From NCBI GenBank assembly GCA_024643945.1, contig JAHELX010000036.1:1-17645 (forward strand): a stretch of DNA of 17,645 nt, read 5' to 3'. Shown piece by piece: positions 1 to 8,092 of this stretch. Under the pieces are notes generated by a model, which made no database searches, had not been told where the DNA came from, and worked only from the letters and a program-made list of their open reading frames with translations. The translations under genes and the position numbers were made by a program. The DNA comes from Anaerolineales bacterium. GTDB taxonomy: Bacteria > Chloroflexota > Anaerolineae > 4572-78 > NAK82. Numbering within the stretch: position 1 is the stretch's first letter; every line of letters begins with the position of its first letter.

Positions 1-448
1 GGAAGATTGCTCCCATGACTCCTGCCCTGGTGCGGTGGTGCAGGCCTGCCATGACGTTTTCCAGTGCGATCAGATTGTTGAACAGCCGGATCGTCTGGAA
101 GGTGCGGGCGATACCCCGCTTTGTGACCTCGTGGGGGCGAAGAGTGCGGATGCCGTCCCATCTCTGCCTCACTGTTGGAATCGGCAGCCAACTCATCCAC
201 CAGGTGGGGGTTGACAGTCGCTTGCCCCAGGTGAGCGGGGGATGGGCAATGCGTTCGCCCCGGAAAAAGATCTCCCCATCCGTGGGCGGGTAGATACCAG
301 TGATCATGTTGAAGATTGTCGTCTTGCCGGCGCCGTTGGGACCGATCAGCCCCAGAATCTCCCCCGCATTCACTTCGAAATCAACCTGGTCCACAGCCAC
401 CAGGCCTCCGAACTGTTTGGTCAAACCTTGGATTTCCAGAAGTGCCAT
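1..448 (-). CDS. livG: LivG-type ABC transporter ATP-binding protein (operon A), cut by the left edge
   Basis: N-terminal 149 codons of an ATPase that would power import through the LivHM pair encoded just upstream. It begins [10 protein letters not shown] at 448, after a GAGGA Shine-Dalgarno. Walker A is GPNGAGKTT (residues 36-44), followed by IFNMITGIY, and the Q-loop lies in [14 protein letters not shown] (Q118). The ABC signature and Walker B would lie beyond the window edge. Compared with the paralogous LivG at 4911-5681, where the Q-loop Gln is residue 85, this one has about 33 extra residues between roughly 68 and 103, rich in Trp. The gene follows livM after an 18-base gap, so it is the distal visible gene of livK-livH-livM-livG. 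A livF probably follows outside the window. Family assignment is secure; the transported solute is not known. Confidence 0.93.
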   Translation of the reverse strand, partial: MALLEIQGLTKQFGGLVAVDQVDFEVNAGEILGLIGPNGAGKTTIFNMITGIYPPTDGEIFFRGERIAHPPLTWGKRLSTPTWWMSWLPIPTVRQRWDGIRTLRPHEVTKRGIARTFQTIRLFNNLIALENVMAGLHHRTRAGVMGAIF

Positions 449-466
449 GATGATTTCCTCGTCGGA

Positions 467-1471
467 TCAGTTGCCTGTAGCAGGCGCTATTACGACCTCT
501 TCCTCCTGCTTCTCGCTTTGTATCTCCAGTCGTACGCGACGGCTGGGCCATAGTCCCTCCGGACGGGCGATCATCATGGTCACCATCGCTATACCCAGCC
601 AGGCATCTCGCCAGGCTTTCAGCGGACGGGAGACTTCCGGTAAGGTGACCATTCCCAACGTCCCCACGAATATCCCGGGGATGGAACCCGCGCCACCCAG
701 GACGACGACGCAAAACACGATCACCGACTCCAAGAACTTGGCCAGATCAGGCGAGACGACGGTGAGTCTGCTCGTGTAGAGAGCTCCCACCAACCCGGCC
801 CAGCCGGAGCCCAAGACAAAGGCCAGCAACTTGGCGCGGGTGGTGTCAATCCCCATCGCCTCGGCGGCCATCTCGTCCTCGCGCACATACATCCAGGCGC
901 GTCCCAGGCGGGAGTTCTGCAGCCGCTGCATGGCGATGATGGTGATTATCAGGAAAAACAGTACCATGTAGTAGTGATGAATGGGCTGCCGCAGTTCCAG
1001 GCCAAAAAGGACAGGGCGGGCGATGCCGCTCAGTCCATTGGCCCCACCCGTTATGCCGAAGATGTTGTTGACCAGCGCCAGCCGTACCACCTCACCAAAG
1101 GCGATGGTGACGATGCATAAGTAGTCGCCTCGCAAGTGCAGGATGGGACGGCTGATGAGGTACCCAAAGATGGCGGCCACGAGTATACTCACCGGGAACG
1201 TAAAGAGGAGCGGCACGTGGAGATAGAGGTTCAGCAGGGCGGCTGTGTAGGCTCCCAGTGCGTAAAAGGCCGCATGGCCCAACTGAAACAGGCCAGCATA
1301 GCCGACGATGATGTTCAGGCTAAGACCCAGAATGACATATAAGGCGGTGCGCCATAGCACAGAACGGTAGTAATTGCTTAGTGGTAGCGGTAGCAGCACG
1401 GCCACCACGACGAGGCCTACCTGCCACCAGAGGGGGTTTATCTTCCGGAGGCGCGTCATCAGTCCTCTCAT
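467..1471 (-). CDS. livM: LivM-type branched-chain amino acid ABC transporter permease (operon A)
   Basis: A 334-residue inner-membrane permease that would pair with LivH to form the translocation channel of a hydrophobic amino acid (HAAT) family importer. It is hydrophobic throughout, with about eight or nine predicted membrane segments. It carries the family motif [12 protein letters not shown] in mid-protein and a cytoplasmic coupling-loop stretch ([17 protein letters not shown]) before the last membrane block. The last segments end near residue 310 ([13 protein letters not shown]), followed by a charged tail rich in Glu. The start at 1471 is preceded by GAGGAGG at good spacing. It lies 10 bases after livH and 18 before livG, so co-translation within the operon is likely. 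It lacks the roughly 100-residue N-terminal extension of the paralog at 5662-6999. Confidence 0.95.
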   Translation of the reverse strand: MRGLMTRLRKINPLWWQVGLVVVAVLLPLPLSNYYRSVLWRTALYVILGLSLNIIVGYAGLFQLGHAAFYALGAYTAALLNLYLHVPLLFTFPVSILVAAIFGYLISRPILHLRGDYLCIVTIAFGEVVRLALVNNIFGITGGANGLSGIARPVLFGLELRQPIHHYYMVLFFLIITIIAMQRLQNSRLGRAWMYVREDEMAAEAMGIDTTRAKLLAFVLGSGWAGLVGALYTSRLTVVSPDLAKFLESVIVFCVVVLGGAGSIPGIFVGTLGMVTLPEVSRPLKAWRDAWLGIAMVTMMIARPEGLWPSRRVRLEIQSEKQEEEVVIAPATGN

Positions 1472-1481
1472 AGTTGCCTCC

Positions 1482-2387
1482 TCACAGTTTTTCCGCCACG
1501 CGCTCGCCGAGCAGTCCAGTGGGTCGGAAGATCAGGATGAGAATCAGGATCACGTAGGCGATGACATCTTTCCACTGGGGCGACAGATAACCGGCCCCCA
1601 GCGTCTCGACGATGCCCAGGAGCATCCCGCCCAGCATAGCCCCGGGGATGTTGCCGATGCCTCCCAGGATGGCAGCGATGAACGCCTTCAGGCCAAAAAC
1701 CCAACCCAGTGTGAAGTCGAATGAACCATAGTAGAGGGCGACGATCATCCCGGCCACTCCACCCAGGCCGGGGCCAATGACAAAGACGACGGCGATGATG
1801 CGGTTGACATCAATTCCCATCAGTCTGGACACGTCGTGGTTCAGCGAGACGGCGCGCATGGCCGTGCCAATGCGGGTGCGTTGGACGAAGAGATACAACC
1901 CACCCATCAGTAAGAATGAGACCACCAGGACTACGATCTGCATCACGCTGACCCGCACTTCTCCGGCCAGCACGATCCTTCCGGTGGGCGTGATCCCGGC
2001 CGGATAGGTCTTCCAACTGGCGCCGTAAACATTACGGGCCAGGCTCTCCAGGATAAAGGCGACGCCGAGCGCTGAGATCACGGGAGCCAGTCGCCCGGCT
2101 GTGCGCAGAGGACGGTAAGCCACCCGCTCTACCAACACACCGACCAGGGCCACGGTGATCATGACAAGGATGACAATGGGCAGGATGGCCCACCCGGTGG
2201 GGCCAGCCAGTACGGCCAGCAGGATATTCAGCCCGGTGAGGCCCAGGTAGGCTCCCCACATAAAGAGATCGCCGTGGGCGAAGTTGATCATCTTCAACAC
2301 TCCGTACACCATCGTGTAGCCCAGGGCGACCAATGCATAGAAGGCACCAATGGTAATGCCGTTGATCATCTGCTGGATAAATTGCAT
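1482..2387 (-). CDS. livH: LivH-type branched-chain amino acid ABC transporter permease (operon A)
   Basis: A 301-residue permease, close to the usual length for LivH. Visible family marks are ALGYTMVYGV followed by NFAHGD (residues 35-40) and the YRPLR motif in the first cytoplasmic region. A coupling loop lies around SLNHDVSRLMGIDVNRIIA, followed by GLKAFIAAILGGIGNIPGA and the C-terminal RPTGLLGERV. It would form the channel with LivM. The start at 2387 has GGGAGG upstream. A strong hairpin at 2435-2464 separates it from livK. It is clearly homologous to, but well diverged from, the LivH at 7043-7966, so the two operons are not a recent duplication. Confidence 0.95.
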   Translation of the reverse strand: MQFIQQMINGITIGAFYALVALGYTMVYGVLKMINFAHGDLFMWGAYLGLTGLNILLAVLAGPTGWAILPIVILVMITVALVGVLVERVAYRPLRTAGRLAPVISALGVAFILESLARNVYGASWKTYPAGITPTGRIVLAGEVRVSVMQIVVLVVSFLLMGGLYLFVQRTRIGTAMRAVSLNHDVSRLMGIDVNRIIAVVFVIGPGLGGVAGMIVALYYGSFDFTLGWVFGLKAFIAAILGGIGNIPGAMLGGMLLGIVETLGAGYLSPQWKDVIAYVILILILIFRPTGLLGERVAEKL

Positions 2388-2434
2388 GAAGTTTAGCCTC
2401 CCCCAGTGGTGGTGAAAAGGTGGCTACGACGAAG

Positions 2435-2464
2435 GGGGGAGTTCGAAGGAGTTCGAACTCCCCC
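2435..2464 (-). promoter_or_regulatory. livK-livH intercistronic hairpin (operon A)
   Basis: A perfect 13-base inverted repeat, gggggagttcgaa and ttcgaactccccc, with a four-base loop in the 91-base gap between livK and livH. There is no U-run after it on the minus strand, so it is probably not a full terminator. Such structures after a binding-protein gene commonly protect the upstream message and lower expression of the permease genes; this role is inferred. An unrelated hairpin sits at the same place in operon B. Confidence 0.7.
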
Positions 2465-2478
2465 GAGGTTGCCATTCC

Positions 2479-3636
2479 TTACGGCGATGGCTGCTCCGGA
2501 TTCAGTACGAACTCACCCTGGTCGTTAATGACGTAAGCTACGTGAATGGTGCCCAGCCGGTCACCCTTCTCGTCCCACCCCAGGATCGGGCCGGTGAGGC
2601 CATTGAGGTTCTTGGCCTTGTTGTGGAGGAAATCAGCCAAGACGGCGGAGTCGGTAGAGTTCGTTTGTTCGATGGCGTAGCGGATCACGTTGTACGCCTC
2701 GGCGGCCATCATCCACCACACGCTGTCAGGCGACTGGCCGTACTTAGCTTCGAAGTCGGACACGAACTGGCGCGCCTCGGGATAGTCCACATCCTTGGGC
2801 AGCGGCTCGGTGGTAATGTAGGTACCTACGGCGTTCTCCAAGCCGGCGATCTGGATCATCTCGGGATTGTTGCTGGCGTTGCCCGTGACCCATTGCAGGT
2901 CAAGCCCCAGGTCACCGCTCTGCTTGAGCAGCAGTCCGGCCTGGGCGTGATACCCCGTGAAGTAGATAGCATCCAACCCCGCTCCAGCGATGTTGGTGAG
3001 AGTGGGCGTGAAGTCGGTGTCGTCGGGGTTGATAGCATCGTAGAAGGCCACATCGAGGCCCTGTTCCTCTGCATAGCGCTTGGTGTGCTCGGCCAGTCCT
3101 TGGGCGTAGGTGGAGTTGTCGTGCAGGATGCCAATCTTCTGCGCACCCAGCACCTCTTTCATGAACTTGGCTGCGAACAGACCCTGGCGATCGTCCAGGA
3201 AGCACACGCGGAAGAACCGCTGGAAGCCCTTCTCGGTGAGCCGTGTGGCGGTGGAGGACGGGGTGACGTGGAGGATGCCGGCCTCATTGTAGATCTCTGA
3301 GGCAGGTTCGGTGGCGGTAGAGTTATAAGCACCAATCACAGCCACAACCCCGGCGTCCACCAGCCGCTGTGCGACCAGTGCCGCCTGGGTCGGGTCCCCG
3401 GCGTCGTCCTCGATGACCAACTCTACCTGGCGGCCCAACAGCCCGCCGGCCTCGTTAGTTTGATCAACCAGCAACTGAACAGCCTTCTCAAATCCCTGGC
3501 CCTCGTAGGCGTAATCGCCCGTCATAGGCCCTTCCAGGCCGATCTTGAGCGCTCCCTTCTGCTGACCTGCGCAGCCTCCAATCATGGGCAGGGATAAGGC
3601 GATCACAAGGAACAACAAAGTGAGCTTCTTGAACAT
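2479..3636 (-). CDS. livK: LivK-type periplasmic-binding lipoprotein (operon A)
   Basis: A 385-residue extracytoplasmic solute-binding protein of the Leu/Ile/Val-binding, Peripla_BP_6 type. The signal peptide MFKKLTLLFLVIALSLPM ends in a lipobox IGGC with the lipidated Cys at residue 22, so it should be tethered to the outer face of the membrane. The mature part begins with the family pattern KIGLEGPMTGDYAYEGQG and contains ELVIEDDAGDP and AVIGAYNSTATEPASEI, typical of lobe I in this family. It is the first gene of operon A. AGGAGG lies about 15 bases before the ATG. Ligand could be a branched-chain or other amino acid, amide or aromatic compound; sequence alone does not decide. No convincing sigma70 promoter was found directly upstream. 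Confidence 0.95.
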   Translation of the reverse strand: MFKKLTLLFLVIALSLPMIGGCAGQQKGALKIGLEGPMTGDYAYEGQGFEKAVQLLVDQTNEAGGLLGRQVELVIEDDAGDPTQAALVAQRLVDAGVVAVIGAYNSTATEPASEIYNEAGILHVTPSSTATRLTEKGFQRFFRVCFLDDRQGLFAAKFMKEVLGAQKIGILHDNSTYAQGLAEHTKRYAEEQGLDVAFYDAINPDDTDFTPTLTNIAGAGLDAIYFTGYHAQAGLLLKQSGDLGLDLQWVTGNASNNPEMIQIAGLENAVGTYITTEPLPKDVDYPEARQFVSDFEAKYGQSPDSVWWMMAAEAYNVIRYAIEQTNSTDSAVLADFLHNKAKNLNGLTGPILGWDEKGDRLGTIHVAYVINDQGEFVLNPEQPSP

Positions 3637-3991
3637 CTTTCTCCATTCCTCCTGTTAAGATTGTGAATAGCGGTCCAGCTCCTGGCCGGACCATAGACCC
3701 TACTTCGCATCATGCGGACATCCTGACTATTGCTCTCCCTCCTCCTTTCTGACCTGAGGCTAAGGTCCGCTAATCGCAACTATTCAGCCTACCCTCCCGG
3801 AGCAAAGCCCCCCCACGGGGCAGGTTGCATTGAGTGGGCATTCTGCGTCTGAACTGCCAAGTGTAGCGACAGTCTCGGCTTTGTACTTGTCCAATCATGA
3901 CTTTGCACTTCCATCGGCAAATCGGGTGTAAACTTATGGCAAAAGTACCAGGATATTTCTGGACAAGTGCTTTGACGTTTGCCTAAACCTG

Positions 3992-4045
3992 CCCCATGGG
4001 GGGCTTTCCCCTGTGCAGCCCCGTGGGGGGCTTTCCCCTGTGCAG
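3992..4045. repeat. Tandem repeat, 27 bp x 2
   Basis: Two adjacent copies, 3992-4018 and 4019-4045, of a unit beginning cccc[a/g]tggggggctttc and ending cctgtgcag. They differ at one base. The unit starts inside the right arm of the surrounding inverted repeat. Confidence 0.9.
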
Positions 4046-4079
4046 GGGACCATTGGGCGCTCGGGACCATTGGGCGCTC
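4046..4079. repeat. Tandem repeat, 17 bp x 2
   Basis: Two identical adjacent copies of gggaccattgggcgctc, 4046-4062 and 4063-4079. They follow directly on the 27-bp repeats and run into the outer block of the right inverted-repeat arm. Confidence 0.92.
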
Positions 4080-4108
4080 CGGGAGGGTGAGCGGTTGCCG
4101 CTAATCCA

Positions 4109-4122
4109 GGGTACTAGTACCC
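4109..4122. promoter_or_regulatory. 14-bp perfect palindrome, candidate operator
   Basis: gggtactagtaccc is its own reverse complement. It lies between the end of operon B and the start of operon A, about 470 bases upstream of livK of operon A. A dimeric regulator could bind here, but no promoter elements were recognised next to it, so the role is a guess. Confidence 0.3.
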
Positions 4123-4200
4123 CATTACAGGGATTATGATATGATACAGATTACGCCCATGAGGCCGAATCTAACTTATCAAAATCACTTTGATGGGGCA

Positions 4201-4911
4201 CTAGCCACCCAGGTAAGCTTTTTTGACGGCGGGGTTGGCGAGAAGCTCCTTAGAAGAACCCTCCAACACGAGGTTGCCATTCTCCAGTACATAACCTCGC
4301 TGCGCAAATTTAAGTGCCATGCGAGCGTTCTGCTCGACGAGTAGAATGGTGGTCCCTTCCTGGTTGATTCCCTTGAGCGCGTCGAACACGTCTTTCATCA
4401 GCAAAGGAGCCAACCCCATAGAGGGTTCATCTAGGAGCATCATTTTCCTTGCGCTCATCAGCGCCCTACCGACGGCCAGCATCTGCTGTTCGCCCCCGCT
4501 CAACGTTCCAGCCTTCTGGGTTATCCTCTCTTGAAGGCGGGGGAAAATCGCGAACACCCGCTCCAAATCTCGCTCGATCTCACTGCCATTCTTTCTGGCG
4601 AAGGTAGCCAGCTTGAGATTCTCCATAACCGTCAGGTTGTCGAAAAGCCGTCTTCCCTCGGGGACGTGGGAAATGCCAAGCCGGCTGACCACCTTGTCGG
4701 CAGGATACGTAAGCAGGTCCTTCCCCATATAAGTCATCCTGGAACCTGGTTCGGCCGGGACCATACGAGAGATTGCACGCAAGGTGGTGCTCTTCCCGGC
4801 GCCGTTGGCGCCAATGATGCAGACGATCTCCCCTTCCTCAACCTGAAAGTTTATGCCGTGGAGGGCCTTGATCCTCTCGTAGGAAACCCCCAAGTTCTCC
4901 ACTGATAGCAT
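4201..4911 (-). CDS. livF: LivF-type ABC transporter ATP-binding protein (operon B)
   Basis: A 236-residue ATPase, the usual LivF length. Motifs in order are Walker A GANGAGKST (residues 34-42), the LSGGEQQMLAVGRAL signature, Walker B MMLLDEPSMGLAP and the switch region ILLVEQNARMAL. It would heterodimerise with LivG to drive LivHM. Its ATG overlaps the livG stop by one base (TGATG at 4909-4913), so translation is probably coupled. It is the last gene of operon B. Only a weak AT-rich hairpin and no clear terminator follow it before the repeat-bearing spacer, so read-through toward operon A is possible. Confidence 0.96.
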   Translation of the reverse strand: MLSVENLGVSYERIKALHGINFQVEEGEIVCIIGANGAGKSTTLRAISRMVPAEPGSRMTYMGKDLLTYPADKVVSRLGISHVPEGRRLFDNLTVMENLKLATFARKNGSEIERDLERVFAIFPRLQERITQKAGTLSGGEQQMLAVGRALMSARKMMLLDEPSMGLAPLLMKDVFDALKGINQEGTTILLVEQNARMALKFAQRGYVLENGNLVLEGSSKELLANPAVKKAYLGG

Positions 4912-5681
4912 CAGGTCTCCACCTCCTTGCCCAGATAGGCGTCGATAACCTTGGGATTGTTGCGGATTTCTTCCGGTGTGCCCTCAGCGATGACCTCCCC
5001 AAAGACCAGGGTCTGGATGGCCTCGCACAGATCCATGACCACCCTCATCCTGTGCTCAATGAGAAAGATTGCCAACCCCAGTTCATTATGAACCCGACGG
5101 ATGATCCCCATCATCTGAACCAGTTCTTCGGGATTCATGCCCGCGGTAGGCTCATCCAGGAACAATATCTTGGGCTCCATAGCCAGTGCCCTGGCCATCT
5201 CCACCCTCCTCTGGGCACCGTATGGCAGATTGGTCACCACCTGGTCCGCGAGATGACGGATACCCACATGCTCCAGGAGATCATAAGCCTTCTCTTCAAT
5301 CTCGGCTTCTTCCCGGTGACGCTTAGGTGTGCCTAAGAAGGCCCCGATCAAGCCATAGCTAATCTTCGAGTAACGGGCCAACTTCACGTGCTCAAGCACG
5401 GTCATATGCCTCCACAAGCGCAGGTTCTGGAAGGTCCTGCCTAGACCCTTGGAAGCGATCTGGTGGGGCTGAAGGCCTATGATTGATTTGCCCTCCAAGA
5501 GGATTTCCCCTTCGGTGGGCTTATAGATGCCGGTGATAAGGTTGAAAATGGTGGTTTTCCCCGCCCCGTTAGGTCCGATCAACCCTCTCACCTGGCCTGG
5601 TTCGATCTCCAGGTTGTAATCGTAGACGGCCCGCAAACCGCCGAAGTAGTGGGTCATTTTTTCAATCTGAAGCAACGGCAT
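4911..5681 (-). CDS. livG: LivG-type ABC transporter ATP-binding protein (operon B)
   Basis: A 256-residue ATPase of standard LivG length. Walker A is GPNGAGKTT (residues 36-44), the Q-loop is in GLGRTFQNLRLW (Q85), the signature is the LivG-style LPYGAQRRVEMARAL, and Walker B is ILFLDEPTAGMNPEE, followed by IFLIEHRMRVVM. The first 20 bases overlap the 3' end of livM and its end overlaps the livF start by one base, so the three genes are tightly packed. It serves as an internal reference for the unusual insertion seen in the other LivG at the left edge. Confidence 0.96.
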   Translation of the reverse strand: MPLLQIEKMTHYFGGLRAVYDYNLEIEPGQVRGLIGPNGAGKTTIFNLITGIYKPTEGEILLEGKSIIGLQPHQIASKGLGRTFQNLRLWRHMTVLEHVKLARYSKISYGLIGAFLGTPKRHREEAEIEEKAYDLLEHVGIRHLADQVVTNLPYGAQRRVEMARALAMEPKILFLDEPTAGMNPEELVQMMGIIRRVHNELGLAIFLIEHRMRVVMDLCEAIQTLVFGEVIAEGTPEEIRNNPKVIDAYLGKEVET

Positions 5682-6999
5682 GCTCCACCTCTGGCTTTGG
5701 TTTCAGCTTGGGTTTGAGGAGATTCTCGACGTCGAACTCCCTGAAAGCGATAAGACCTGTTGGTCGGAAAATCATCACCAAGATGAGCAGGAGCGGAATG
5801 ATGATCCACTTGAAGATCATCAGTGGCCTTAGGGCTTCACTTAGAAGACTGAAGCCTACTGCACCAACAATGGAGCCCACGACAGAGTTCAGCCCTCCGA
5901 AGTAGACCATAGCCAGGACTTCGGCCAGTTTTTGAATGCCGAAGGTACCTGGATTGACGTATCTCATCACGTGGGCGAAGAGCCCGCCGGCCACGCCGGC
6001 CCAAAAGGCTGAGAACAGGAAGGCCGTCATCTTGGTGCGCTGGGTGTTGACGGTCATAGCATTGGCCGCCAGTTCGCCGTCGCGCACGGCATTCAGTGCT
6101 TTTCCTACGGTCGACCGCACAAAATTGTTGATAATCCATATGCAGGCGACTGTCCACACGAACACCGTGGGCAAATTTGCCCAGTCGGGCTGGTTCATAA
6201 AGCCACGGGGGCCACCGACGATCTCCAGGTTTTCGATCAGACTCTTGACGATGAACATAAATGCCAGGGAGATGATCGCCAGGTAGTCGCCCCTCGTTCT
6301 GAAAGATGGGATGGCGACAACCAGTGCTCCCAGAGATGCCACCAATCCGCCAACGATCAAGGCGATGGGGAACATGAATGGCCCTATAGAGGGAGGAAGG
6401 AGTGGAGGGCCGAAGACGTCGTCCTGGACGAACATAACCACAGTGAAGATTGAGGCTGCGTATGCGCCCAAGGCTATGAACCCGGGATGCGAACAGGAGA
6501 ACTCTCCCATATAGCCATTCACCACGTTCAGGCTGAGGGTCACCATCACAGCTATCAACATCAGCCTGAGCACGAGGACACGATAGTCATTGAGGCTTGC
6601 CCATATGTGCAGAGTGGCATAGAGCAGGCCCAGGTGAATGACCACAGACAACACCATTGGGAAGCTCAGGAGTTTGGCCGCCAGTCTGTTCGCCAGCGAG
6701 GCGCTCAGCCGTGCTATGAGGCCCACCGGCAAGAGATATATAAGCAGCACATATAAGAACGTACTGGGGATTAGTGTAAGATCCTTCAGGATAAGATCGA
6801 AGCCGAAAAGGACCGGAATTTTGGACAGTCCTAGGCCTCGAGCCAGCGGAGCGCCCAAGAGCTGTTCAATCACCACAGCGACCAAGGCGCCCAAGAGCCA
6901 GCTCAACAGGGGAACCTCGGAAAACGGATCCCAAGCCTTACGGAGCGACAGGCTTATGGTGCTCTTCTGGGTCGACAACTTGCCGGTTTTGACTGCCAT
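5662..6999 (-). CDS. livM: LivM-type ABC transporter permease with N-terminal extension (operon B)
   Basis: A 445-residue permease, longer than its 334-residue paralog. The first 130 or so residues add several hydrophobic segments (for example LLSWLLGALVAVVIEQLL and FLYVLLIYLLPVGLIA) ahead of the conserved core. The core then follows: VVNGYMGEFSCSHPGFIALGAY, VGGPRGFMNQP, the coupling loop AANAMTVNTQRTKMTAFLF, and the C-terminal FRPTGLIAFREF. Long LivM proteins with extra N-terminal membrane segments are known, including in enterobacteria, so this is a variant rather than a fusion. The start at 6999 has GAGGAA upstream. Gaps are 43 bases to livH and a 20-base overlap with livG. Confidence 0.94.
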   Translation of the reverse strand: MAVKTGKLSTQKSTISLSLRKAWDPFSEVPLLSWLLGALVAVVIEQLLGAPLARGLGLSKIPVLFGFDLILKDLTLIPSTFLYVLLIYLLPVGLIARLSASLANRLAAKLLSFPMVLSVVIHLGLLYATLHIWASLNDYRVLVLRLMLIAVMVTLSLNVVNGYMGEFSCSHPGFIALGAYAASIFTVVMFVQDDVFGPPLLPPSIGPFMFPIALIVGGLVASLGALVVAIPSFRTRGDYLAIISLAFMFIVKSLIENLEIVGGPRGFMNQPDWANLPTVFVWTVACIWIINNFVRSTVGKALNAVRDGELAANAMTVNTQRTKMTAFLFSAFWAGVAGGLFAHVMRYVNPGTFGIQKLAEVLAMVYFGGLNSVVGSIVGAVGFSLLSEALRPLMIFKWIIIPLLLILVMIFRPTGLIAFREFDVENLLKPKLKPKPEVEHAVASD

Positions 7000-7042
7000 G
7001 TCGATTCCTCATCTCTCTCATATCTTGGATGGGTGCAGCCGG

Positions 7043-7966
7043 TTATAGCCTCAACTGTGCGCTATATGGCTCGCCGAAGAAGCCGTGGGGCCGGAAGGTC
7101 AGGATGAGCAGGATGATGGAGTAGGCGATCAGATCGCGCAGCGTCGAGGGGAAGATCGCCGCCACGAAAATTTCGATGAACCCCAACAAGAAGCCGGCCA
7201 GTGCCGCTCCCAGAACGGAGCCTCTTCCACCCAAGATTGCAGCCACAAAAGCCTTCCAGCCTATGAGAACGCCCATGTAGGGCTCCAGCACGGGATAGGC
7301 GACGCCAAACAATATCCCTGCGGCGGCTGCCAGAGCCGAGCCAAGAGCGAAGGTCAGGGCAGCGATGGTGTTGAGCGGCACTCCCATCAAGGGCACGACG
7401 ACGTAGTCAAAAGCCATGGCCCGCATAGCCATCCCCCACTTGGTCCGGCGGATAAATTGATGTAAGGCCAACATAAGCAGCACAGACACGAGGACGATAA
7501 TGATCTTCGTGTTAGTAACGCTTACGTCGCCAAGCCTATAGGTGCTTGTCTCGATCAAAGTGGGGAAGCTTCGGCGTCTTGCGCCCAGCAAGGCCAGGTT
7601 CCCAGTCTCCAGTATGATGCCGATCATCAGGCCGGTGATCGCGGCCGAGGCTCGGGGCGCTCCCCGCAAGGGCCGATAGCCTATCCTTTCGACGAGCATA
7701 CCCACGAAGGAGGTCAGGAACATGGCGAGGAGGATGGTCAGCACCAGGATCAACCAGTTGGGCAGTGCGACGAAGCCCAGTGAGGTGAGGGCCACCAAAC
7801 CGCTTGAGATGAAGAACCCAATATAGGCCCCGACCATGAAGATATCGCCGTGGGCAAAGTTAAAGAGCATCAAGACACCGTAGACCATCGAGTAGCCCAG
7901 GGCGATCAAGGCGTAGAAGCTGCCCCACTGCAGGGCGTTGACCAGGTTTTGTAGGAAAAACGCCAT
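7043..7966 (-). CDS. livH: LivH-type ABC transporter permease (operon B)
   Basis: A 307-residue permease that would form the channel with the LivM encoded after it. It shows ALGYSMVYGV and NFAHGD (36-41), the YRPLR motif, a coupling region around AFDYVVVPLMGVPLNTIAA, then GWKAFVAAILGGRGSVLGA and the C-terminal FRPHGFFGEPY. ATG at 7966 is preceded by GAGGAG. The 126-base gap to livK holds a strong hairpin. It is the divergent counterpart of the LivH at 1482-2387. Confidence 0.95.
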   Translation of the reverse strand: MAFFLQNLVNALQWGSFYALIALGYSMVYGVLMLFNFAHGDIFMVGAYIGFFISSGLVALTSLGFVALPNWLILVLTILLAMFLTSFVGMLVERIGYRPLRGAPRASAAITGLMIGIILETGNLALLGARRRSFPTLIETSTYRLGDVSVTNTKIIIVLVSVLLMLALHQFIRRTKWGMAMRAMAFDYVVVPLMGVPLNTIAALTFALGSALAAAAGILFGVAYPVLEPYMGVLIGWKAFVAAILGGRGSVLGAALAGFLLGFIEIFVAAIFPSTLRDLIAYSIILLILTFRPHGFFGEPYSAQLRL

Positions 7967-7991
7967 CGTACTCGCTCCTCATTTTTTTCGA

Positions 7992-8029
7992 GAGGGCGGG
8001 CTCAGGGCTCCCTGCCCTGGCCCGCCCTC
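7992..8029 (-). promoter_or_regulatory. livK-livH intercistronic hairpin (operon B)
   Basis: The outer arms gagggcgggc / gcccgccctc (10 bp) and inner arms cagggc / gccctg (6 bp) form a nearly continuous 16-bp stem with one unpaired T and a five-base loop. On the minus strand it is followed by a run of A rather than U, so it is not a classic terminator in the operon direction. It most likely stabilises livK message or damps livHMGF expression, which is inferred from its position. Confidence 0.75.
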
Positions 8030-8092
8030 CTGTACGACGAGCCTCAGCTCCTTTGGCTTATGAGGCCGCCAAAAGAGGTCACTCTCCCATGC

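Larger units (their letters stand above)
3791..4088. repeat. Imperfect inverted-repeat element of about 300 bp between the two liv operons
   Basis: The left arm is 3791-3826. Its reverse complement matches the right side as two blocks: 3986-4007 (aacctgcccc.tggggggcttt) and 4076-4088 (gctccgggagggt). In the left arm these blocks are contiguous; in the right arm they are pushed apart by tandem duplications at 3992-4079. The interior (3827-3985) has no credible gene. A 9-base direct repeat ccgctaatc lies just outside each end (3767-3775 and 4098-4106), which may be a coincidence or a trace of insertion. It looks like a small non-coding element, MITE-like, but mobility is not shown. Confidence 0.6.

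Noticed and set aside
2542..3300. 252-codon plus-strand frame opposite livK
   Set aside because: It is a shadow of the GC-rich livK gene on the other strand, with no recognisable domain or start signal.
3789..4070. 93-codon minus-strand frame with repeated GKAPHGA motifs
   Set aside because: It is the translation of the tandem DNA repeats in the inverted-repeat element. It has no ribosome site, no family resemblance and no separate coding signal.
3992..4079. CRISPR-like array
   Set aside because: The repeat units are directly adjacent without spacers and only two copies each, so they are tandem duplications.
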